From assembly GCA_018672815.1 (NCBI GenBank), contig JABHDX010000164.1:1-7818 (forward strand): a stretch of DNA of 7,818 bases, given 5' to 3'. Within the stretch, counting starts at the first letter, position 1. Every line of letters starts with the position of its first letter. The position numbers and the translations under genes are program-made. This DNA comes from Gammaproteobacteria bacterium. Lineage in GTDB: Bacteria > Pseudomonadota > Gammaproteobacteria > UBA11654. The notes beneath the pieces are model-generated. The model was not told where the DNA came from. It did no database searches and saw only the letters and a program-made list of their open reading frames with translations. Shown here piece by piece: positions 5,173 through 7,818 of the stretch.

Positions 5173-6171
5173 ATGAAATTGTTTGAATTAAAGTCTTTCG
5201 GAGATGATGGTTTAACAATGACTGAAAGAGGGGATCCTAGTCCTTGTCTTGGAGAAGTTATTGTAAAAATGAAGTCCGCATCTATTAACTATAGAGATTT
5301 TATGATCGCCAAAGGTCTATATAATCCAAATTTAAGTCTTCCATTAATCCCTTTGTCTTGTGGTAGTGGCGAGATCATAGCTGTGGGTAATGATATTACT
5401 GATTTTAAAATTGGAGATGCCGTCACTTCTGTTTTTTGGCAAGATTGGAATAATAATCAGAAAAAACGATCAATAAGTACTGGTTCCGATGCTGCAGGAG
5501 TTTTGACTGAATATGCAGTCTTACCGGTTTCAGCAGTTCTGCCTATGCCTGAACATTTGAGTTTTTCTGAGGCATCGACACTTCCATGTGCAGCAGTGAC
5601 TGCATGGACTTGTATTCAAGCAGCTAATATTAAAGCTGGAGATACTGTTCTTTTGCAAGGGACAGGTGGAGTATCAATTTTTGGATTGCAAATTGCTAAA
5701 GCATTGGGCGCTTGCGTTATTATCACATCCAGTAGTGATGAAAAATTAGAAAGAGCCAAAGCACTGGGTGCTGATCATATTATTAATTATAAAGAGAATC
5801 CAGAATGGGGTCATGAAGCTTTCAGTCTGTCTGGATCAGGAGTTAATGTTGTTATTGAGATAGGCGGTGGCGGAACTTTTGAGCAAAGTATGGCGGCAGT
5901 TTGTATAGGAGGACACATCTCACTAATTGGCGCACTCAGTGGTATTAAAGTAGAAATAAATCTTATGCAATCTGTGTTTAAAAATATTAACACACATGGA
6001 ATTACAGTTGGTTCACGAGAAGATCATCAATCGATGAATGAGTTTTTTGTAAAGCATAATATTCATCCTATTATTGATCAAGAAATTGATTTCAACCAAG
6101 GTGCTGAAGCAATCATGAGTATTGCATCTGGTAATCATATGGGAAAAATTGTGGTCAATATTGATTCATAA
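5173..6171 (+). CDS. zinc-free MDR-family NAD(P)H-dependent oxidoreductase
   Basis: This is a 332-residue cytosolic medium-chain dehydrogenase/reductase of the quinone oxidoreductase-like branch. It has an N-terminal GroES-like substrate domain (about 1-125) with SINYRD (37-42) and LSCGSGEIIAVG (61-72). A Rossmann nucleotide-binding domain follows, with GTGGVSIFGLQ (163-173) and ALGADHIINY (197-206). The catalytic zinc ligands of alcohol dehydrogenases are absent: Asn/Tyr stand where the first Cys would be, and the GHE motif reads GSGE. The motif set (NYRD, PLIPLSxGxGE, TLPCAxxTAW, SSSDEKLERAKALGADH) fits the MDR7-type subgroup, often labelled NAD(P)-dependent alcohol dehydrogenase. TSSSDEK after beta-2 may suit NADP(H), but this is not certain. 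The substrate is unknown. AGGAG at 5161-5165 supports the start. It precedes ccmA by 27 bases and may share its transcript. Confidence 0.9.
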   Translation: MKLFELKSFGDDGLTMTERGDPSPCLGEVIVKMKSASINYRDFMIAKGLYNPNLSLPLIPLSCGSGEIIAVGNDITDFKIGDAVTSVFWQDWNNNQKKRSISTGSDAAGVLTEYAVLPVSAVLPMPEHLSFSEASTLPCAAVTAWTCIQAANIKAGDTVLLQGTGGVSIFGLQIAKALGACVIITSSSDEKLERAKALGADHIINYKENPEWGHEAFSLSGSGVNVVIEIGGGGTFEQSMAAVCIGGHISLIGALSGIKVEINLMQSVFKNINTHGITVGSREDHQSMNEFFVKHNIHPIIDQEIDFNQGAEAIMSIASGNHMGKIVVNIDS

Positions 6172-6185
6172 TAATAAATTAAAAT

Positions 6186-6201
6186 GAAGGCACATTAATT
6201 G
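6186..6201 (+). promoter_or_regulatory. ribosome binding site fixing the TTG start of ccmA
   Basis: GAAGG (6186-6190) sits eight bases before TTG (6199-6201). An in-frame TAA (6196-6198) abuts this TTG, so no start further upstream is possible. The next Met codons are inside the ABC domain, so TTG is the only start that gives a normal CcmA. The same TAA closes a four-codon reading frame ATG AAG GCA CAT (6184-6195) that overlaps the ribosome binding site. Confidence 0.75.
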
Positions 6202-6831
6202 AAAAAAAGTATTCTTCAAGCTGAGTCATTGGAATTGTTTCGAAATGATATTCCAATTTACTCCAATATTACTTTTAAACTAATTCAAGGTCAGCATTTA
6301 GTCTTAAGTGGTTCTAATGGCAGTGGAAAAACTACTTTAATCAGAACTTTATGTTGTTTGACCAATCAATCATCAGGTTGTATTAAGTGGAATAAAAGCA
6401 ATGTGGATTCTATTGATAATGAATACCTTGATCATATAGCCTATTTAGGACATAAAAATGGATTGATTGATGAGTTAACACTGATGGAGAATATCGAAGT
6501 TACCTTAGGTAAGAATTTTGATCGTACTGAATTAACCAATCTTTTAGAGAATTTTAATCTTTCTGAACATAAAGATATTTTATATTCAAGCTTGTCTAAT
6601 GGGCAAAAAAGAAAAGCAGCACTCATTAGAGTAATCCTATCTAACAAGCAGCTATGGATACTGGACGAGCCTTTTACAAATCTTGATGTCGATTCAATAA
6701 CATGTATAGACATAATTATAAGTAGTCATCTCAACAAAGGCGGCATGTTAATCAGTGCATCTCATTCACCTGAGAATCGAATTGATTGTGATGTAGAAAT
6801 TAATTTAGATGGAATGATTCATGTTATTTAG
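6199..6831 (+). CDS. ccmA: heme exporter ATP-binding protein CcmA
   Basis: This 210-residue ATPase is part of the CcmABCD complex of System I cytochrome c maturation. Its ATP hydrolysis releases heme-loaded CcmE from CcmC and CcmD at the periplasmic face. The ABC domain is complete: Walker A GSNGSGKT (38-45), CcmA-type YLGHKNGL (82-89) in the Q-loop region, signature LSNGQKRKA (132-140), Walker B LWILDEP (152-158), D-loop NLD (161-163) and switch His189. Its length is normal. The gene starts with TTG behind a GAAGG ribosome binding site. Its end overlaps ccmB by 11 bases in another frame, which suggests translational coupling of the two transporter subunits. Confidence 0.94.
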   Translation: MKKSILQAESLELFRNDIPIYSNITFKLIQGQHLVLSGSNGSGKTTLIRTLCCLTNQSSGCIKWNKSNVDSIDNEYLDHIAYLGHKNGLIDELTLMENIEVTLGKNFDRTELTNLLENFNLSEHKDILYSSLSNGQKRKAALIRVILSNKQLWILDEPFTNLDVDSITCIDIIISSHLNKGGMLISASHSPENRIDCDVEINLDGMIHVI

Positions 6832-7483
6832 AGATATTATTAGAAGGGATCTTAAGATTTCTATAAGACGCAGCACAGATGTCTTAACGGGATTAATATT
6901 TTTCTTATTAATTGCTCTTATTTTTCCATTAGCAGCAGGTACTGAAAAAGACCTTCTTCTTAAAATGGTAGGACCGGTCATGCTTATTTCAGCACTTTTA
7001 GCATCAATGATGTCCATACAAAATATATTCAAACCCGATTATATTAACGGTACTTTGGAACAAATGATGATTACTACCAATTCTTTTTCTGCTCTTATTG
7101 CAGTTAAGATTATGATGTTTTGGATGATTTTTTCCATGCCATTAATCCTAATGGCTTGTTTCATAGTTTCGACTTATTATGTAGAAGGTTTCTCGATGTT
7201 TACAGTCGTTCTTACACTTATATTAAGTACTTTAAGCTTGGTTAATTTATCAGCTTTTGCTGCATCTTTAACACTTGCAATCAGGAATCCTGGTGCCTTG
7301 ATATCAATAATTGTTATCCCTTTATCTTTGCCAATCATTATATTTGGCTCGAAAGCTATAGAGCTCTCTATAGTGAGTATGGATAATTCTGGACCACTTT
7401 ATTTTCTTACTGGTATGATGTTTTTTACATGCAGTTTAGGCCCAGTTGTGACTGCATCTGCTATTAAAATATCAATTGATTAG
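6821..7483 (+). CDS. ccmB: heme exporter membrane subunit CcmB
   Basis: This 220-residue inner-membrane protein, the same length as E. coli CcmB, pairs with CcmA in the ABC module. It has a basic amphipathic N terminus (RDIIRRDLKISIRR), about six membrane helices, and the conserved stretch GPVMLISALLAS then F-K-x-D-x-x-x-G-T-L-E-Q (residues about 51-80). The region around PLSLPIIIFG (162-171) and the C terminus ending TASAIKISID also match the family. It begins inside ccmA, and the ATG is read from the overlap region with no separate ribosome binding site of note. It is followed 14 bases later by ccmC, the usual System I order. Confidence 0.94.
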   Translation: MLFRDIIRRDLKISIRRSTDVLTGLIFFLLIALIFPLAAGTEKDLLLKMVGPVMLISALLASMMSIQNIFKPDYINGTLEQMMITTNSFSALIAVKIMMFWMIFSMPLILMACFIVSTYYVEGFSMFTVVLTLILSTLSLVNLSAFAASLTLAIRNPGALISIIVIPLSLPIIIFGSKAIELSIVSMDNSGPLYFLTGMMFFTCSLGPVVTASAIKISID

Positions 7484-7497
7484 AAAGAGTCAGAGAG

Positions 7498-7818
7498 ATG
7501 AATTTAAAAAGCATTTATAAGTACGGTTCACCACCTCATTATTTTAAGCTGTCATTGCAGTTGGAATATTGGCTTTTGGGCAGCGGTGTAATATTGATTT
7601 TAATCGGTATGGTTGGAGGACTTTTTATAGCACCTCCTGATTATCAAATGGGAGATGCCTTTAGAATCATCTATTTCCATGTTCCCAGTGCTTATCTATC
7701 CATGAGTGGATATGCTTGTATGGCAGTTGCATCAGTCATTGGACTAGTTTGGCGTTCCAATGTGGCTTTTTCTATTGCAAAAACAATAGCTCCAGTTGGT
7801 GCAGCATTTACGTTTTTA
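7498..7818 (+). CDS. ccmC: heme-handling protein CcmC, N-terminal part
   Basis: The window ends after 107 codons of an open frame, whereas E. coli CcmC has about 245 residues. The sequence begins MNLKSIYKYGSPPHYF. It has a membrane helix (about 27-44), then APPDYQMGDAFRIIYFHVPSA with His61 at the place of the heme-binding histidine of the first periplasmic loop (His60 in E. coli). A second helix follows with SM..YA.MAVAS.IGLVW, then APVGAAFTF (98-106). CcmC loads heme on CcmE. The tryptophan-rich WWD domain, which typifies the family, would lie beyond the edge. A GAGAG just before the ATG may serve as ribosome binding site. It is incomplete only because the window stops. Confidence 0.95.
   Translation, partial: MNLKSIYKYGSPPHYFKLSLQLEYWLLGSGVILILIGMVGGLFIAPPDYQMGDAFRIIYFHVPSAYLSMSGYACMAVASVIGLVWRSNVAFSIAKTIAPVGAAFTFL

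Noticed and set aside
6441..7032. Minus-strand open frames opposite ccmA and ccmB
   Set aside because: They are shadows of two well-supported genes and show no family motifs or ribosome binding sites.
7356..7373. Inverted repeat CTATAGAG-CT-CTCTATAG
   Set aside because: It is a perfect eight-base arm pair but lies within ccmB, where the reading frame and family motifs continue normally. Arms of this length are not surprising by chance in several kilobases of AT-rich DNA.

Overview
This window is an AT-rich piece of bacterial chromosome with tightly packed genes, short intergenic gaps and frequent operon overlaps. The protein families suggest a proteobacterium, most likely a gammaproteobacterium. 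The two-component pair follows Escherichia coli BaeR and BaeS closely along its length and faces a Spy-family gene, and cytochrome c maturation (System I) genes ccmA, ccmB and ccmC run off the right edge. The low GC and compact layout recall small-genome aquatic lineages, but no species can be named and an alphaproteobacterial origin is not excluded. I see no integrase, transposase, insertion sequence, CRISPR array or phage gene.

Layout. Positions 17-103 hold a complete tRNA-Leu(UAA) with encoded CCA. A plus-strand three-gene set follows (191-2376): an alpha/beta hydrolase, a HupE/UreJ-type nickel or cobalt permease and a DUF6512-like membrane protein, with gaps of 13 and 1 bases. Convergent to it, on the minus strand, are baeS and baeR (4526-2383), overlapping by one base. 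Diverging from baeS is a small Spy/CpxP-like periplasmic protein (4646-5020). The 119-base divergent region holds three direct repeats beginning TTCAT at an exact 11-base period, the geometry expected for an OmpR-family operator, and a perfect TATAAT facing baeS. The Spy-like gene ends in a GC-rich 3' region with a very strong intrinsic terminator. After that come a zinc-free MDR-family oxidoreductase (5173-6171), ccmA with a TTG start, ccmB, and the first 107 codons of ccmC.

How the genes work together. BaeS probably senses envelope damage or toxic compounds and phosphorylates BaeR. BaeR then probably acts at the 11-base repeats to drive both its own operon and the Spy-like gene, as in the E. 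coli Bae regulon. The Spy-like protein has lost the middle of the Spy domain and gained a His-rich N terminus and a poly-basic tail. Its 3' untranslated region is a candidate for a regulatory RNA of the kind E. coli cpxP makes (CpxQ). The hydrolase-HupE-DUF6512 set has no hydrogenase or urease nearby, so the use of the imported metal is open. The ccm genes encode the machinery that handles heme for covalent attachment to c-type cytochromes.

No stretch over 300 bases lacks a gene. The most interesting material is the Bae/Spy control region with its candidate 3' RNA, and the uncharacterised hydrolase-HupE-DUF6512 cassette.
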